Origin: Vibrio albus
Lineage (GTDB): Bacteria > Pseudomonadota > Gammaproteobacteria > Enterobacterales > Vibrionaceae
Assembly: GCF_003144035.1 (NCBI RefSeq)
Contig: NZ_QFWT01000002.1
Span: 248,001-312,000 of the forward strand
DNA: 64,000 nt
Direction: 5' to 3'
Below the pieces are notes generated by a model that saw only the letters and a program-made list of their open reading frames with translations, was not told the DNA's origin and did no database searches. Positions 29,398 through 40,334 of this stretch are shown in pieces. Every line of letters starts with the position of its first letter. Positions within the stretch are counted from its first letter, which is position 1. The translations under genes and the position numbers were made by a program.

Positions 29398-30723
29398 CTA
29401 CCCCTGCGTTTGCCTGTCCCATACCACTTCAACAGCATTACCGGAAAAATCCCGGTCTACGAAAAGCCCCGCAACACCAGCAAGACAGTCGTTATACATA
29501 ATTAATGGTAAGCGGCGACGTAACCAAGGCGGAACACCATATTCCTGAAATAACTTTTTCAGCTTGCGGCTATGGGCTCTTTCTTCCGGGTGCGCCACTA
29601 TCCCTTCCGGGTTAAAGCTTACCCATACCCTTTCTTCCGGTCTGGCCGCCCTAAGCTTAAAACCGTTTTCACTGACTCTATCAGTGAGCATAATAGAACC
29701 AAGCCGATCAGGTAAATCGACTGGGGTATTTAATGTGAACTCAGTACGCCAGTCTGTAATATCCTGCTGTTTATCCACCCAATATAGCCGATTCTGATAG
29801 CGGCGTATTTCACCCTGAGACAACGTCAGTCGAGGATTCGCATCTGGCTGGGCACAAACCACTTCATTCCAGATCAGGGAGAGCTGTTTACGGCCAGGCA
29901 TAAGAACAGAATATGTGTCCAGCCACATCCGGATCAGCTGGTTACGTGCCAATGCCGACTCAGAATGCAAAGACACCACACTAATACCACCATCGGCACC
30001 AATCATCTTTGCCAGTCGCTCCGCAAGTAACTCATTCAGCAGAGCTTCCTGGTCGGCACATAACTGAGCACTACGGGACACCGAACGTTCGATATCCGGC
30101 CAGCGTTCAGTCAGTTGGGGGACGATATACTGACGCAAAAAGTTACGGTCATAACGGGTATCCGTATTGCTTTCGTCCTCCACCCAGCTCAAAGAATGCT
30201 GCTCTGCGTAATCGACAACCTTCTCTCGGCTCACTGAAAGCAGGGGCCGTAATAGCATGCCTTTACCAAAAGAAGCAGCCTCTGGCATAGAGGAAAGCCC
30301 TTTGGGGCCACTTCCCCGCTTTAAAGCCAGAAGAAAGGTTTCTGTCTGATCACTTAAGTGCTGACCCGTCAATAACAAGTCCCCTTCCTGAATGTGCTTT
30401 TTCAGTGCCAGATAACGCTGCTGCCTTGCTTCCTGCTCAATACTGATACGGCTGCCGAGATTCAGACATACTCTTTCAACCACCGAGGAAAGTCCAGAAT
30501 CAGAGCACCATTGATGACACTGCTCCGCCCAGAAGTCAGCATTAGAACTCAGTCCATGATGAACATGAACGGCCAGACATTCTGTCTGTGGGTTATCCTG
30601 CTTAAACAGCGAGAGAAGGTGCAGAAGCACCCGAGAATCCACTCCGCCACTGAGGGCCAGTACAATTTTACAACCTGATGAATGGTACCGTTTGAGAATA
30701 GAGGAGAAATGGGGATAGAGCAC
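29398..30723 (-). CDS. tilS: tRNA(Ile)-lysidine synthase
   Basis: A 441-residue enzyme that modifies C34 of the AUA-reading tRNA-Ile to lysidine. The N-terminal PP-loop is LALSGGVDSRVLLHLL. Three parts are visible: an N-type ATPase domain, a middle helical domain, and a C-terminal region with HSRKLKKLFQEYGVPPWLRRRLPLI. The start is GTG at 30723 after AGAGGT. It normally follows accA directly; here a composite repeat of about 240 bp intervenes. Confidence 0.94.
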   Translation of the reverse strand: MLYPHFSSILKRYHSSGCKIVLALSGGVDSRVLLHLLSLFKQDNPQTECLAVHVHHGLSSNADFWAEQCHQWCSDSGLSSVVERVCLNLGSRISIEQEARQQRYLALKKHIQEGDLLLTGQHLSDQTETFLLALKRGSGPKGLSSMPEAASFGKGMLLRPLLSVSREKVVDYAEQHSLSWVEDESNTDTRYDRNFLRQYIVPQLTERWPDIERSVSRSAQLCADQEALLNELLAERLAKMIGADGGISVVSLHSESALARNQLIRMWLDTYSVLMPGRKQLSLIWNEVVCAQPDANPRLTLSQGEIRRYQNRLYWVDKQQDITDWRTEFTLNTPVDLPDRLGSIMLTDRVSENGFKLRAARPEERVWVSFNPEGIVAHPEERAHSRKLKKLFQEYGVPPWLRRRLPLIMYNDCLAGVAGLFVDRDFSGNAVEVVWDRQTQG

Positions 30724-30740
30724 GTGGACCTCTTGGGGGG

Positions 30741-30979
30741 AGAGACTAGAGACTAGAGACTAGAAAGAATACAGAGCGCTTCGCTTTGAGAATACAGAAA
30801 GACAACCGTCATCCCTGCGCAGGCAGGGATCTACTAAACAGATATCAGCTGACTTATTAGATTCCTGCCTGCGCAGGAATGACGATATTTTTTAACTATA
30901 ATTTCTCGTACTGTTTTAGCTATAGAGGCACAATACTTATACCTTTATAGCCTCTAGAAGCGAAGCGATCTAGTCTCTA
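30741..30979. repeat. Composite AGAGACT repeat, copy B (accA-tilS gap)
   Basis: The most complete copy. Three AGAGACT units (30741-30761), then GAATACAGAGCGCTTCGCTTTGAGAATACAG (in part), then a pair of inverted 27-bp blocks: CGTCATCCCTGCGCAGGCAG... at 30807-30833 and its near-perfect inverse at 30858-30884. The end block AAGCGAAGCGATCTAGTCTCT (30958-30978) is the inverse of the start. It fills nearly the whole gap, reaching to 1-2 bp from the accA stop. Confidence 0.9.
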
Positions 30980-30980
30980 A

Positions 30981-31940
30981 TCAGCAATACCCGTAATTCA
31001 TCAGACGCTGATAACGACGCTCACGCAGAGTATCTTCATCCAGAACTTCAAGCGACTCAAGCTGTTCCAGAAGTACGGCTTTCAGGTTCACAGCCATCTG
31101 GATCGGATCACGGTGCGCGCCACCCAGTGGTTCTTCGATCACGGTATCGATCAGATCCAGTTCTTTCAGACGAGGTGCAACCAGCCCCATCGCTTCAGCA
31201 GCCTGAGGTGCCTTATCCGCATCACGCCACAGGATAGATGCACAGCCTTCAGGTGAAATGACAGAATAGGTAGAGTATTGCAGCATATTAACGTAGTCAC
31301 CCACACCAATAGCCAGTGCACCACCAGAACCACCTTCACCAATCACATTACAGATGACCGGCACTTTAAGCCCAGACATGACTTTCAGGTTACGGGCAAT
31401 CGCTTCTGATTGTCCGCGCTCTTCCGCTCCAACGCCAGGGTAAGCACCAGCAGTATCGATAAAGGTAATAATCGGCATTTTAAAACGTTCCGCCATTTCC
31501 ATCAGGCGGAGAGCCTTACGGTAACCTTCAGGTTTCGGCATGCCAAAGTTACGCTTTACCTTTTCCTTGGTTTCTCTGCCCTTCTGATGACCGATAACCA
31601 TAACCGGACGATTATTTAAACGGGCGATACCACCCACAATCGCTTTATCATCAGCATAAGCACGATCGCCTGCCAGTTCTTCAAATTCCGTAAAGGCATT
31701 CTCAATATAATCCAGCGTATACGGACGTTGAGGATGGCGAGCCAGCTGAGCAACCTGCCATGCGCCCAGATCATTAAAGATTTTTTTCTTTAATTCCTGA
31801 CTTTTTTCTTCTAACTGGTGAATTTCTTTGTCTAAATCGACAGAAGCATCGCCACCATGACGAGATACATCGCGAAGCGCTTCGATCTTTGCTTCTAGTT
31901 CAGCGATAGGCTTTTCAAATTCAAGAAAATTCATGCTCAT
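30981..31940 (-). CDS. accA: Acetyl-CoA carboxylase carboxyltransferase alpha subunit
   Basis: A 319-residue subunit that, with AccD, transfers CO2 from biotin to acetyl-CoA, starting fatty acid synthesis. Signatures are [23 protein letters not shown] and [16 protein letters not shown]. The length equals E. coli AccA. It follows dnaE by 46 bp, the standard lpx-dnaE-accA order. The ATG at 31940 follows AAGGATT; a second ATG two codons on is possible. Confidence 0.97.
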   Translation of the reverse strand: MSMNFLEFEKPIAELEAKIEALRDVSRHGGDASVDLDKEIHQLEEKSQELKKKIFNDLGAWQVAQLARHPQRPYTLDYIENAFTEFEELAGDRAYADDKAIVGGIARLNNRPVMVIGHQKGRETKEKVKRNFGMPKPEGYRKALRLMEMAERFKMPIITFIDTAGAYPGVGAEERGQSEAIARNLKVMSGLKVPVICNVIGEGGSGGALAIGVGDYVNMLQYSTYSVISPEGCASILWRDADKAPQAAEAMGLVAPRLKELDLIDTVIEEPLGGAHRDPIQMAVNLKAVLLEQLESLEVLDEDTLRERRYQRLMNYGYC

Positions 31941-31986
31941 CTATGAATCCTTATTTATTCAGTTACGTGTTCGATGCAACTGGATT

Positions 31987-34900
31987 TTAGTTAAATTCGA
32001 GTTCTACCTGGTCTTTACCAAGCAGCTGTTTTAATTCATCTAATAACGAATCATTCGGAGTGACGCGCCACTCCGTACCTAATTCGATTTTTGCTCTGGC
32101 ATCTGCCCGCTGGTAATAAATATGAACAGGAACCGTTCCTGCTTTGTGCGGCTCCAGAGTGCGGGCAAAACGCTCAAAAAACTGCTCATCTATCTGTGAC
32201 TGAATAATAGACACTGACAACCCACGGGCGTATTTTTCCCGTGCTTCGCCAAGATCTAAAATTTCGCGGGCCGACATTTTAAGGCCACCGTTGAAGTCAT
32301 CAAAGCTGACCTGTCCGGATACGATCAGAATTCTATCTTTTTCCAGCACTTCTGCATACTTATCAAGTGCATCAGAAAACAACATCACTTCCATCCGGCC
32401 GGAACGATCATCCAGTGTCATGATGCCAATCCGCGTTCCGCGCTTGGTGGTCATGACCTTAGCCGCCACCACCAGACCCGCTACCGTCAGAGACTGATCA
32501 CGCCGGGTTGGTGTCGCATCTTTTAATCGACAACTGGTAAAGCGCCCAAGTTCCTTAAGATACTCATTTATTGGGTGTCCGGTTAAATAAAGCCCTAAGG
32601 TTTCACGTTCAAAATCCAGACGCACCTTCTCGGGCCACTCTGGTGCCTGAGCATAAGCCTGTTCCACTTCCTCAGGAGCTTCTGTCAGAACACCAAACAT
32701 ATCTGCCTGACCAAAAGCTTCGGCCTGATGATACTGGCCTGCGGCTTTCACCGCGTCATCGACAGACGCTAACATCGCAGCACGGTGTGGGCCAAGACGA
32801 TCCAGCGCACCAGCCTGAATCAATTTTTCAATCACCCGCTTATTTACTTTCTTCAGATCAATACGGGCACAGAAATCAAACAGGTCTTTAAAATAGCCAC
32901 CCTTATTACGGGCTTCTATAATATTCTCTATCGGGCCTTCACCCACGCCTTTAATTGCCCCGATACCATAAACAATCGCGCCATTTTCATCCACATTAAA
33001 GCGATACAGGCCCGAGTTAACGTCAGGTGGCATCACCGTCAGCTTCATCCGGAAGCACTCGTCCACCAAGCCAACGACTTTCTCGGTATTGTCCATATCT
33101 GCCGTCATAACCGCAGCCATAAACTCAGCTGGGTAATGGGTTTTCAGCCACAACGTCTGATAAGAGACCAAAGCGTAAGCGGCCGAGTGCGATTTGTTGA
33201 AACCGTAACCAGCAAACTTCTCTACCAGATCGAAGATTTTCATTGCCAGTTCGCCATCAACACCGTTCTTTTCAGCACCTTCCTGGAAAACAGCACGCTG
33301 CTTCGCCATCTCTTCCGGCTTTTTCTTACCCATCGCACGGCGCAGCATATCCGCTCCACCCAGCGTATAACCAGCCAGAATCTGAGCAATCTGCATCACC
33401 TGTTCCTGATACAGGATGATTCCGTAGGTTGGTTCCAGGGTCTCTTTCAGCGATTCGTGCTGCCAGGTTTCATCCGGATAAGAAATGGCCTCACGGCCAT
33501 GCTTCCGGTCGATAAAGTTATCTACCATGCCCGACTGTAGCGGGCCGGGACGGAACAGGGCAACCAGTGCGATGATATCTTCAAAACAGTCGGGTTGAAG
33601 GCGTTTGATCAGATCCTTCATGCCCCGGGATTCCAGCTGGAATACCGCCGTAGTTTCTGAATTTTTCAGTACCGTAAATGAAGCGGCGTCATTCAGAGGA
33701 ATCGACTCGATACGTACCTGATCTTTCCCTTCCCGTTCCATACGCGGATTGATCAGACCCAGCGCCCAGTCGATGATGGTCAGTGTCCGCAGGCCAAGGA
33801 AGTCAAACTTCACCAGACCGGCTGTCTCTACATCATTTTTATCAAACTGGGTAACGGGGTGATGCCCTTCCGCATCACAATAAATCGGCGCAAAATCCGT
33901 AATGGTGGTCGGTGAAATAACCACCCCACCCGCGTGCTTACCGGCGTTACGTGTCACCCCTTCCAGTATGTGACACATATCGATCAGCTCTTTTACCTCT
34001 TCATCAGCTTCATATATTTCAGGAAGCTGAGGCTCGGCTTTAAACGCCTTATCCAGTGTCATCCCCGGATCGGGCGGGATCAGCTTAGAGATACGGTCAA
34101 CAAAACCGTATGGGTGGCCCAGAACCCGGCCTACGTCACGGATAACCGCTTTTGCTGCCATGGTACCAAAGGTGATGATCTGCGATACCGCATCACGGCC
34201 ATACATTTCGGCGACGTGATCGATTACCTGATCACGTTTATCCATACAGAAATCGACGTCGAAGTCGGGCATGGATACCCGTTCCGGGTTAAGGAAGCGT
34301 TCAAACAGCAGGTCATATTCCAACGGATCCAGGTCGGTAATTTTAAGCGCATAGGCCACCAGAGAACCGGCACCGGACCCCCGGCCCGGACCAACCGGCA
34401 CATCGTTATCTTTGGACCACTGGATAAACTCCATCACGATGAGGAAGTAGCCAGGGAACCCCATCTGGTTGATCACATCCAGCTCAATCTGCAAGCGATC
34501 ATCATACTCAGGTCGGCGGCGCTGACGCTCTTCCGGATCCGGAAACAGGAACTCCAGCCTGTCTTCCAGACCTTCCTGTGATTTCTTAACCAGGAAATCT
34601 TCTATCGCCATCCCTTCTGTCGGGAAGTTCGGCAGGAAGTACTCACCCAGCCGGACAGTCACATTACACCGCTTGGCAATCTCGACACTGTTTGCCAGAG
34701 CTTCAGGAATATCGGCAAACAGTTCGCACATTTCCTCTTCGCTACGCAGATATTGCTGAGCGCTGTAGTTTTTCGGCCGGCGGGGATCCTCAAGGGTGTA
34801 ACCATCATGGATCGCCACGCGGATTTCATGAGCGTCAAACTGATCTTCGGTCAGAAATACCACTTCATTGGTCGCAACGACCGGCAGATCGCTTTTCTCT

Positions 34901-35466
34901 GCCTGTTCCAAAGCAAAATGCAGATAGCTTTCTTCGTCCGCTCGACCAGTGCGGGTCAGTTCAAGATAGAAACGATCCGGAAAATACTGCTGATAGAAGT
35001 CGATACATCGGTCAACGAGAGGCTGGTTACCTTTTAGCAGAGCCTTACCCACCTCACCGTTTTTGCCACCGGAAAGCAGGATCAGCCCCTCACAGTGCTT
35101 GACCAGCCACTCCCGGTCAATAACCGGCTGGTGCTGAACATGCCCACGCAAATAAGCTTCGGATATTAATAAGGTGAGGTTGTTATACCCTTTATTGTCT
35201 GACGCCAGAACTGTCAACCGGGTGAGCTCATCGCCGAACTCTTGTGACTGCATCGCAAAATCAGCCCCGATGATAGGCTTAATGCCACAACCGTGTGCTG
35301 TGTTATAGAACTTGACCAGCCCACACAGGTTAGTGAAATCAGTAAGCGCCATTGCCGGCATCTGCATCTCGGCAACTTTTTTGACCAGAGGCGGAACCTT
35401 CGCCAGGCCATCCACCATGGAGAAGTCGCTGTGTACGCGTAAATGTATAAACTTAGGATCAGCCAT
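31987..35466 (-). CDS. dnaE: DNA polymerase III alpha subunit
   Basis: A 1159-residue catalytic subunit of the replicative polymerase. It has an N-terminal PHP domain (HLRVHSDFS), the palm with catalytic aspartates in MPDFDVDFC (about residues 400-404), a [14 protein letters not shown] motif, and a C-terminal OB-fold and tau-binding part. The gene overlaps the end of rnhB by 8 bp. Length is typical (E. coli 1160). Confidence 0.98.
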   Translation of the reverse strand: MADPKFIHLRVHSDFSMVDGLAKVPPLVKKVAEMQMPAMALTDFTNLCGLVKFYNTAHGCGIKPIIGADFAMQSQEFGDELTRLTVLASDNKGYNNLTLLISEAYLRGHVQHQPVIDREWLVKHCEGLILLSGGKNGEVGKALLKGNQPLVDRCIDFYQQYFPDRFYLELTRTGRADEESYLHFALEQAEKSDLPVVATNEVVFLTEDQFDAHEIRVAIHDGYTLEDPRRPKNYSAQQYLRSEEEMCELFADIPEALANSVEIAKRCNVTVRLGEYFLPNFPTEGMAIEDFLVKKSQEGLEDRLEFLFPDPEERQRRRPEYDDRLQIELDVINQMGFPGYFLIVMEFIQWSKDNDVPVGPGRGSGAGSLVAYALKITDLDPLEYDLLFERFLNPERVSMPDFDVDFCMDKRDQVIDHVAEMYGRDAVSQIITFGTMAAKAVIRDVGRVLGHPYGFVDRISKLIPPDPGMTLDKAFKAEPQLPEIYEADEEVKELIDMCHILEGVTRNAGKHAGGVVISPTTITDFAPIYCDAEGHHPVTQFDKNDVETAGLVKFDFLGLRTLTIIDWALGLINPRMEREGKDQVRIESIPLNDAASFTVLKNSETTAVFQLESRGMKDLIKRLQPDCFEDIIALVALFRPGPLQSGMVDNFIDRKHGREAISYPDETWQHESLKETLEPTYGIILYQEQVMQIAQILAGYTLGGADMLRRAMGKKKPEEMAKQRAVFQEGAEKNGVDGELAMKIFDLVEKFAGYGFNKSHSAAYALVSYQTLWLKTHYPAEFMAAVMTADMDNTEKVVGLVDECFRMKLTVMPPDVNSGLYRFNVDENGAIVYGIGAIKGVGEGPIENIIEARNKGGYFKDLFDFCARIDLKKVNKRVIEKLIQAGALDRLGPHRAAMLASVDDAVKAAGQYHQAEAFGQADMFGVLTEAPEEVEQAYAQAPEWPEKVRLDFERETLGLYLTGHPINEYLKELGRFTSCRLKDATPTRRDQSLTVAGLVVAAKVMTTKRGTRIGIMTLDDRSGRMEVMLFSDALDKYAEVLEKDRILIVSGQVSFDDFNGGLKMSAREILDLGEAREKYARGLSVSIIQSQIDEQFFERFARTLEPHKAGTVPVHIYYQRADARAKIELGTEWRVTPNDSLLDELKQLLGKDQVELEFN

Positions 35467-36079
35467 TTTCCAGAATTCTTCTCACCGGCTTAAAACTTTT
35501 TCTGTGCTGCTCGATTACTCCGTGCTCTTCTATGGCAGCAAAATGCGCCTTGGTCGGATAACCTTTATGTTTGGCAAACCCGAATTGCGGGTACTGCTTA
35601 TCCAGCTCTTCCATTTCCTGATCCCGGATCACCTTCGCCAGTATGGAAGCCGCGCTAATTTCAGCCACTCTGAGATCGCCTTTCACTACTGCCTCTCCGG
35701 GCATAGAAAGCTCTGGTACACGGTTACCATCAATAAGGACATAATCCGGCTGAATACTCAAGCCAGCGACAGCGCGCTGCATCGCCAGCATGGTCGCGTG
35801 CAGGATATTCAGCTCGTCAATTTCAGCAGGAGAACAACGACCGACTGACCAGGCCAGCGCCTTTTCCTTGATTTCAGGAAACAATGCCAGTCGCTTCTTT
35901 TCTGATAATTTTTTTGAATCCGTCAGCCCTTCGATCGGATTATTGGGATCCAGAATCACGGCGGTGGTCACAACATCGCCGACTAACGGACCCCGCCCGA
36001 CTTCATCAACACCAGCGATGAGCTGATAACCAGACGGATAGTCAAACGGAGGGAATTCTTTAGTCATTTTTTTGCTCAA
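35459..36079 (-). CDS. rnhB: Ribonuclease HII
   Basis: A 206-residue enzyme that removes RNA, including single ribonucleotides, from DNA duplexes. The GVDEVGRG motif supplies catalytic D and E near residues 24-25; further acidic residues are in VILDPNN and YVLIDGN. The gene overlaps lpxB by 20 bp upstream and dnaE by 8 bp downstream, indicating translational coupling. Confidence 0.96.
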   Translation of the reverse strand: MSKKMTKEFPPFDYPSGYQLIAGVDEVGRGPLVGDVVTTAVILDPNNPIEGLTDSKKLSEKKRLALFPEIKEKALAWSVGRCSPAEIDELNILHATMLAMQRAVAGLSIQPDYVLIDGNRVPELSMPGEAVVKGDLRVAEISAASILAKVIRDQEMEELDKQYPQFGFAKHKGYPTKAHFAAIEEHGVIEQHRKSFKPVRRILENG

Positions 36080-37208
36080 TCAATCTTAATACAGCTTTAG
36101 CGGCCTGTTTGTCAGCATCTTTACGAATTAACTGGTGCAGCCCGGCAAAGGTCTCCAGCATATCAGTCGTGTCCCCGGTCAGCAGGCGCTCCGCTTCTTC
36201 AGCCAGGTTTGCTGCCGTACAGTCTTCCAGTAAAAATTCTTTCACCACTTCTCTGCCGGCCAGAATATTTGGCAGGGACACGAATTCGGTTTTCACCAGA
36301 CGTTTTGCAATAAACGCTGTAATCGCATTGACCCGGTACCCCACCACCATAGGGCGGTTAACCAGCATGCATTCCAGTGCCACCGTACCGGAAGCAAGCA
36401 GAACCGCGTCAGACGCCTGGATAACATTACGTGCCGTATCGTCCACCAACACAAAACTGAGTTCCGGGGCCAGCTCTTTCCATACCAGCTCAAACTGTTC
36501 ACGTCGCTTCGGGTTTACCAGAGCAACGACAAAGCCCAGCTCGGGATACTTACTTTGTAGCTTCTGACAGGCTTCAATAAACGGCTGAGCCAGCATCTTC
36601 ATTTCCGAACCGCGACTGCCCGGAAGTACCGCCAGCCAGCGCTTATCCTGCTCCAGCCCCAGCAACGTTCTCGCTGCTGACTTGTCGTTTTCTAACGGGA
36701 TACTGTCCGCCAGAGTGTGTCCGATAAACTCGCACGGCACAGAATATTTATCACAGAATGTTTTTTCGAACGGCAGAAAAGCCAGAACCAGATTGGTGGC
36801 TTCTTTAATCTTAAAGATGCGTTTCTGACGCCATGCCCATACTGACGGGCAGACATAATGAACCGTTTTTATCCCGGCGAATTTGAGATCTTTTTCCAGG
36901 CGCAGATTAAAGTCAGGCGCATCGATACCAATAAACACATCCGGCGGGTTATCGGTAAAATAACGAACCAGTTCTGCTTTTACTTTCAGCAGGCGAGGCA
37001 AACGGCCAAGCACTTCCACCAGCCCCATCACGGCCAGCTCTTCCATATCAAACAGGGATTCACACCCCTGCTCGATCATTTTAGGGCCACCAATACCGAC
37101 AAATTCAGCGTCAGGGTAACGGTTGCGGATCGCTTTTATCAGTCCTTCACCTAAGGTATCACCTGACAGCTCACCAACAACTATGCCGATTTTCAGAGGA
37201 GGTCGCAT
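36060..37208 (-). CDS. lpxB: Lipid-A-disaccharide synthase
   Basis: A 382-residue GT19 glycosyltransferase that joins UDP-2,3-diacylglucosamine and lipid X. It shows the N-terminal [13 protein letters not shown] and [14 protein letters not shown] motifs and [10 protein letters not shown] near residue 200. Normally lpxA and lpxB are nearly contiguous; here 231 bp with a tandem heptamer array separates them, and the array ends 14 bp before the lpxB start, close to GGAAAAAGT, its likely ribosome binding site. Confidence 0.96.
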   Translation of the reverse strand: MRPPLKIGIVVGELSGDTLGEGLIKAIRNRYPDAEFVGIGGPKMIEQGCESLFDMEELAVMGLVEVLGRLPRLLKVKAELVRYFTDNPPDVFIGIDAPDFNLRLEKDLKFAGIKTVHYVCPSVWAWRQKRIFKIKEATNLVLAFLPFEKTFCDKYSVPCEFIGHTLADSIPLENDKSAARTLLGLEQDKRWLAVLPGSRGSEMKMLAQPFIEACQKLQSKYPELGFVVALVNPKRREQFELVWKELAPELSFVLVDDTARNVIQASDAVLLASGTVALECMLVNRPMVVGYRVNAITAFIAKRLVKTEFVSLPNILAGREVVKEFLLEDCTAANLAEEAERLLTGDTTDMLETFAGLHQLIRKDADKQAAKAVLRLIEQKND

Positions 37209-37222
37209 ACTTTTTCCATAAT

Positions 37223-37382
37223 AGAGACTAGAGACTAGAGACTAGAGACTAGAGACTAGAGACTAGAGACTAGAGACTAGAGACTAGAGACTAGAGAGAG
37301 TACAGAACGCTTCGCTTTGAGAATACAGAAAAGCATCTTATTTAAAGATCATCATCATCCCTGCGAAGGCAGGGATGATGAT
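37223..37382. repeat. Composite AGAGACT repeat, copy C (lpxA-lpxB gap)
   Basis: Ten exact tandem AGAGACT units (37223-37292), the longest array in the window, are followed by the GTACAGAACGCTTCGCTTTGAG-type block and a perfect 14-bp stem hairpin, ATCATCATCCCTGC / GCAGGGATGATGAT with loop GAAG (37351-37382). The second inverted block and the end block seen in copies B and D are not recognisable, so this copy looks truncated or rearranged. Confidence 0.9.
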
Positions 37383-37439
37383 ATATTTACCCTATTTGGC
37401 ATTCCAGCAAGTAAATATCCAGCCTCACTTCTTCGGCCT

Positions 37440-38228
37440 CTAGCGGATAATCCCGCGTTCAGAGTTATCCAGAAAATCCATAAACACTTGTACGGACTTA
37501 TATTCTGTCGCTTCTTTAGCTATTTCAGTTTTTGCTTCAGCCAGCGTCATACCACTACGGTAAAGCGCCTTGTAAGCACGGCGGATAGCCAGGATTTCTT
37601 GCTTCTCAAAGCCCCGACGCTTCAGACCTTCCACGTTAATACCAAACGGCTCACAGTGGTTACCCTGCCCCATCACATAAGGCGGCACATCCTGAACAAC
37701 AATAGAACCACCCCCCAGCATACAGTGCTCACCAACATGGCAGAACTGGTGTACCGCAGACATGCCACCGATAATGGCATGATCACCCACAATAACATGT
37801 CCGGCTAAGGTTGCATTATTGGCAAAAATACAACGGTCCCCAATCACACAGTCATGAGCGACATGGGCATTAATCATAAACAGGTTGTCGCTACCGACTT
37901 TGGTGATCCCTGAATCCTGAATCGTACCACGGTGCATAGTTACGCTTTCACGAATGGTATTACGGTCACCAATATCAAGACGGGTATCTTCACCAGCGTA
38001 TTTCAGGTCCTGGCAAGCCTCACCAATAGAGGCAAACTGGAAGATTTTATTCTCTTCACCAATCGTTGTCGGCCCTTTCACCACCACATGGGAAAGTAGC
38101 TCGGTACCCCGACCAATTTTTACCTTACTATCGACAAAACAGAATGGGCCAATTTTTACATCGGCTCCAATGACAGCACCTTCTTCAACAATAGCAGTAG
38201 GGTGAATTTGTGCAGTTTCATGAATCAT
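37440..38228 (-). CDS. lpxA: UDP-N-acetylglucosamine O-acyltransferase
   Basis: A 262-residue left-handed beta-helix enzyme, the first step of lipid A synthesis. Hexapeptide repeats run through residues 1-190. The catalytic His is H125 in NAHVAHDC. The C-terminal helical part contains [12 protein letters not shown]. The start at 38228 gives the conserved [12 protein letters not shown]; an upstream ATG inside fabZ is not used. The fabZ stop is 5 bp away. Confidence 0.97.
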   Translation of the reverse strand: MIHETAQIHPTAIVEEGAVIGADVKIGPFCFVDSKVKIGRGTELLSHVVVKGPTTIGEENKIFQFASIGEACQDLKYAGEDTRLDIGDRNTIRESVTMHRGTIQDSGITKVGSDNLFMINAHVAHDCVIGDRCIFANNATLAGHVIVGDHAIIGGMSAVHQFCHVGEHCMLGGGSIVVQDVPPYVMGQGNHCEPFGINVEGLKRRGFEKQEILAIRRAYKALYRSGMTLAEAKTEIAKEATEYKSVQVFMDFLDNSERGIIR

Positions 38229-38233
38229 AATTA

Positions 38234-38686
38234 TCAGAACTCTCGACGGGCACATTTCAGTTCGGCGGAGCAAACGACTTCGCCATCAACTTTGGCTACA
38301 CCGTTAAACAGAGCAATACCTCTGCGCTCCTTAATAAACTCAACTTCAATAATCAGCTGGTCGCCCGGAACAACCGGCTTACGGAACTTCGCATTATCAA
38401 TACTTGCAAAATAGTATAGTTCGTTTTCCGTAGGAGCTCCGAACGTTTTAAACGCCAGCAGGCCTGTTGCCTGAGCCATTGCTTCAAGAATCAATACACC
38501 CGGGAAGATAGGTAACTGAGGAAAATGACCGGTAAACTGAGGTTCATTCACTGAGACATTTTTAAGGCCGATAAGGTATTTACCTTCTTCGTAATCCGTC
38601 ACGCGATCAATCAGCAGGAACGGATAACGATGTGGCAGCAGTTCGCGAATTTCAGTCACATTCATCGTTTTCTTTTCAGTAGTCAA
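38234..38686 (-). CDS. fabZ: 3-hydroxyacyl-ACP dehydratase FabZ
   Basis: A 150-residue hot-dog-fold dehydratase of fatty acid synthesis. Catalytic residues are H54 ([13 protein letters not shown]) and E68 (LILEAMAQ). Start choice: AGGAAG at 38692-38697 is too close to the ATG at 38692 but ideally placed (about 8 nt) for the TTG at 38686, which yields [10 protein letters not shown], the form I recall for Vibrio FabZ. The ATG at 38665 would be seven codons shorter. Confidence 0.93.
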   Translation of the reverse strand: MTTEKKTMNVTEIRELLPHRYPFLLIDRVTDYEEGKYLIGLKNVSVNEPQFTGHFPQLPIFPGVLILEAMAQATGLLAFKTFGAPTENELYYFASIDNAKFRKPVVPGDQLIIEVEFIKERRGIALFNGVAKVDGEVVCSAELKCARREF

Positions 38687-38779
38687 AATCATCTTCCTAT
38701 ATAACAAATCAATAAACTGGCAGGGATTATAAACGAAAAAGACCTGCAAACGGCAGGTCTCTGTAAAGAAATATCTGGA

Positions 38780-39799
38780 TTAAGATTCCAATTTCTTCTC
38801 GATAGCTTTGAGACGCTTATTCATGTCGTCTATCCGATGTACCCGGGCTGCCGTCTTGCGCCATTCTTTATTCGGTTGCAATGGGATACCGGAGGAGTAC
38901 ATCCCCTTCTCATCAATACCTCGCATCACCATTCCCATTCCGGTAATGGTGACACCATCAGCGATCTCAATATGCCCATTGATAACAGTACCACCGCCGA
39001 TAATACAATATTTACCAATCTTAGTACTGCCGGCAACAATAGTGCCTCCGGCCATTGCTGTGCCATAGCCGATGTGTACATTGTGGGCAATTTGCATCTG
39101 ATTATCGATAATCACGTTATCTTCGATCACCGTATCATCCAGAGCACCACGATCAATGGTGGTACCGGCACCAATCTCAACCCGGTTACCGATACGTACC
39201 GTCCCCACCTGTGGGATCTTCACCCACTCGCCTTTATCGTTGGCATAACCAAAACCATCAGAGCCAATGACGGTGTTTGCCTGAATCAGACAGGATTCAC
39301 CCAGTTGTACCTCATGGTAAATCGATACATTAGCCCATAAGCGGGTATCAGCCCCGATGGTCGCGTTTTTTCCAATAAAGCAGCCAGCCCCAATAGAGAC
39401 ATTATCACCCAGCGTTACTCCTGACTCTATCACTGCATTGGCTCCAATGGATACATTCTCTCCGAGAATCACATTATCTGCGATGACCGCCGACGAATGC
39501 ACCCGCTCTGCGGGTTTTGGTGTCGTATCCAGAGCCTGAGCCACACGCGCGTAAGCCAGATAAGGGTCATTCACCACCAAGACATTGGTTGTGCACAGCT
39601 CACGTTCGGTGTCTTTGACCATGACCGCAGAGGCAGCACATTCTGACAAATGCTTCCGATACTTAGAGTTAGACAGGAAGGTGATATCACCTTCCCCTGC
39701 TTTATCCATCGCGGCAACAGCAGTAATCACTGTTTCACCATCACCGTAAAGCTCTCCACCGGTAATGGCTGCCAGTTCTGCAAGAGTAATTTTTGGCAT
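38780..39799 (-). CDS. lpxD: UDP-3-O-(3-hydroxymyristoyl)glucosamine N-acyltransferase
   Basis: A 339-residue trimeric beta-helix enzyme, third step of lipid A synthesis. It has an N-terminal uridine-binding domain (to about residue 100), hexapeptide repeats (about 100-300) with the catalytic His in NVHIGYG or nearby QIAHNVHIG, and a C-terminal helix ([20 protein letters not shown]). Only 13 bp separate it from skp upstream. Confidence 0.97.
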   Translation of the reverse strand: MPKITLAELAAITGGELYGDGETVITAVAAMDKAGEGDITFLSNSKYRKHLSECAASAVMVKDTERELCTTNVLVVNDPYLAYARVAQALDTTPKPAERVHSSAVIADNVILGENVSIGANAVIESGVTLGDNVSIGAGCFIGKNATIGADTRLWANVSIYHEVQLGESCLIQANTVIGSDGFGYANDKGEWVKIPQVGTVRIGNRVEIGAGTTIDRGALDDTVIEDNVIIDNQMQIAHNVHIGYGTAMAGGTIVAGSTKIGKYCIIGGGTVINGHIEIADGVTITGMGMVMRGIDEKGMYSSGIPLQPNKEWRKTAARVHRIDDMNKRLKAIEKKLES

Positions 39800-39812
39800 A
39801 ATTTTCAGTTAA

Positions 39813-40322
39813 TTATTTTAATTCAGCTAACACTTTTTCTGTCAGATTCAGATCCGGCTTGGCGTATTGCAGTGCCTGACTGTCAACCACAATATCATAA
39901 CCTTCAGCCTCAGCGATTTTGCTCACTGCATCCTGAATCAGTTTACCCATATCACGCTGAGCGTTATATTCACGCTCCTGGCGCTCTTTCTTAAACTTGT
40001 TTGCCTTTAGCTGTCCTTCTTTCTGCAGCGAAGCTATCTCAATCTGCAGCTTCTGCAGGCCTTCCTCTCCGAGCAGCTCACGGTCACGCTTAGCCTGTTC
40101 AATCTTGGTATTGATCTTCGCTTCCAGCTTTTGCAGCTCAGCTTGGTCGTCACGGTTTTCCTGCTGCAGCTGTTTAACAATCGCTTCGCGCTGAGGCAGT
40201 TTACTCATCAGGTAACCAGTGCTGACATAGCCAATTTTTTGCACCGCTTCTGCTGAATGCGCCATAAATGAAGAGCTCAGAATTACAAGGCTAATACCTG
40301 CTGCTTTTACAATCTTTTTCAA
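39813..40322 (-). CDS. skp: Periplasmic chaperone Skp (OmpH)
   Basis: A 169-residue secreted protein: signal peptide (about residues 1-24), then long charged helices typical of the trimeric jellyfish-shaped Skp, which carries unfolded outer-membrane proteins. The coiled tentacle region lies around residues 50-130. The start codon is TTG at 40322, 7 nt after AAAAGGA. It sits between bamA and lpxD, the conserved position. Confidence 0.93.
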   Translation of the reverse strand: MKKIVKAAGISLVILSSSFMAHSAEAVQKIGYVSTGYLMSKLPQREAIVKQLQQENRDDQAELQKLEAKINTKIEQAKRDRELLGEEGLQKLQIEIASLQKEGQLKANKFKKERQEREYNAQRDMGKLIQDAVSKIAEAEGYDIVVDSQALQYAKPDLNLTEKVLAELK

Positions 40323-40334
40323 AATAATATCCTT

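Noticed and set aside
32785..33540. 251-residue plus-strand ORF inside dnaE
   Set aside because: It is antisense to conserved polymerase codons and has a composition typical of a reverse-complement shadow.
33934..34581. 215-residue plus-strand ORF inside dnaE
   Set aside because: Same reasoning: antisense to the catalytic region of DnaE, no supporting signal.
37223..37292. Possible CRISPR array
   Set aside because: The units are 7 bp and contiguous with no spacers, and no cas genes are present.
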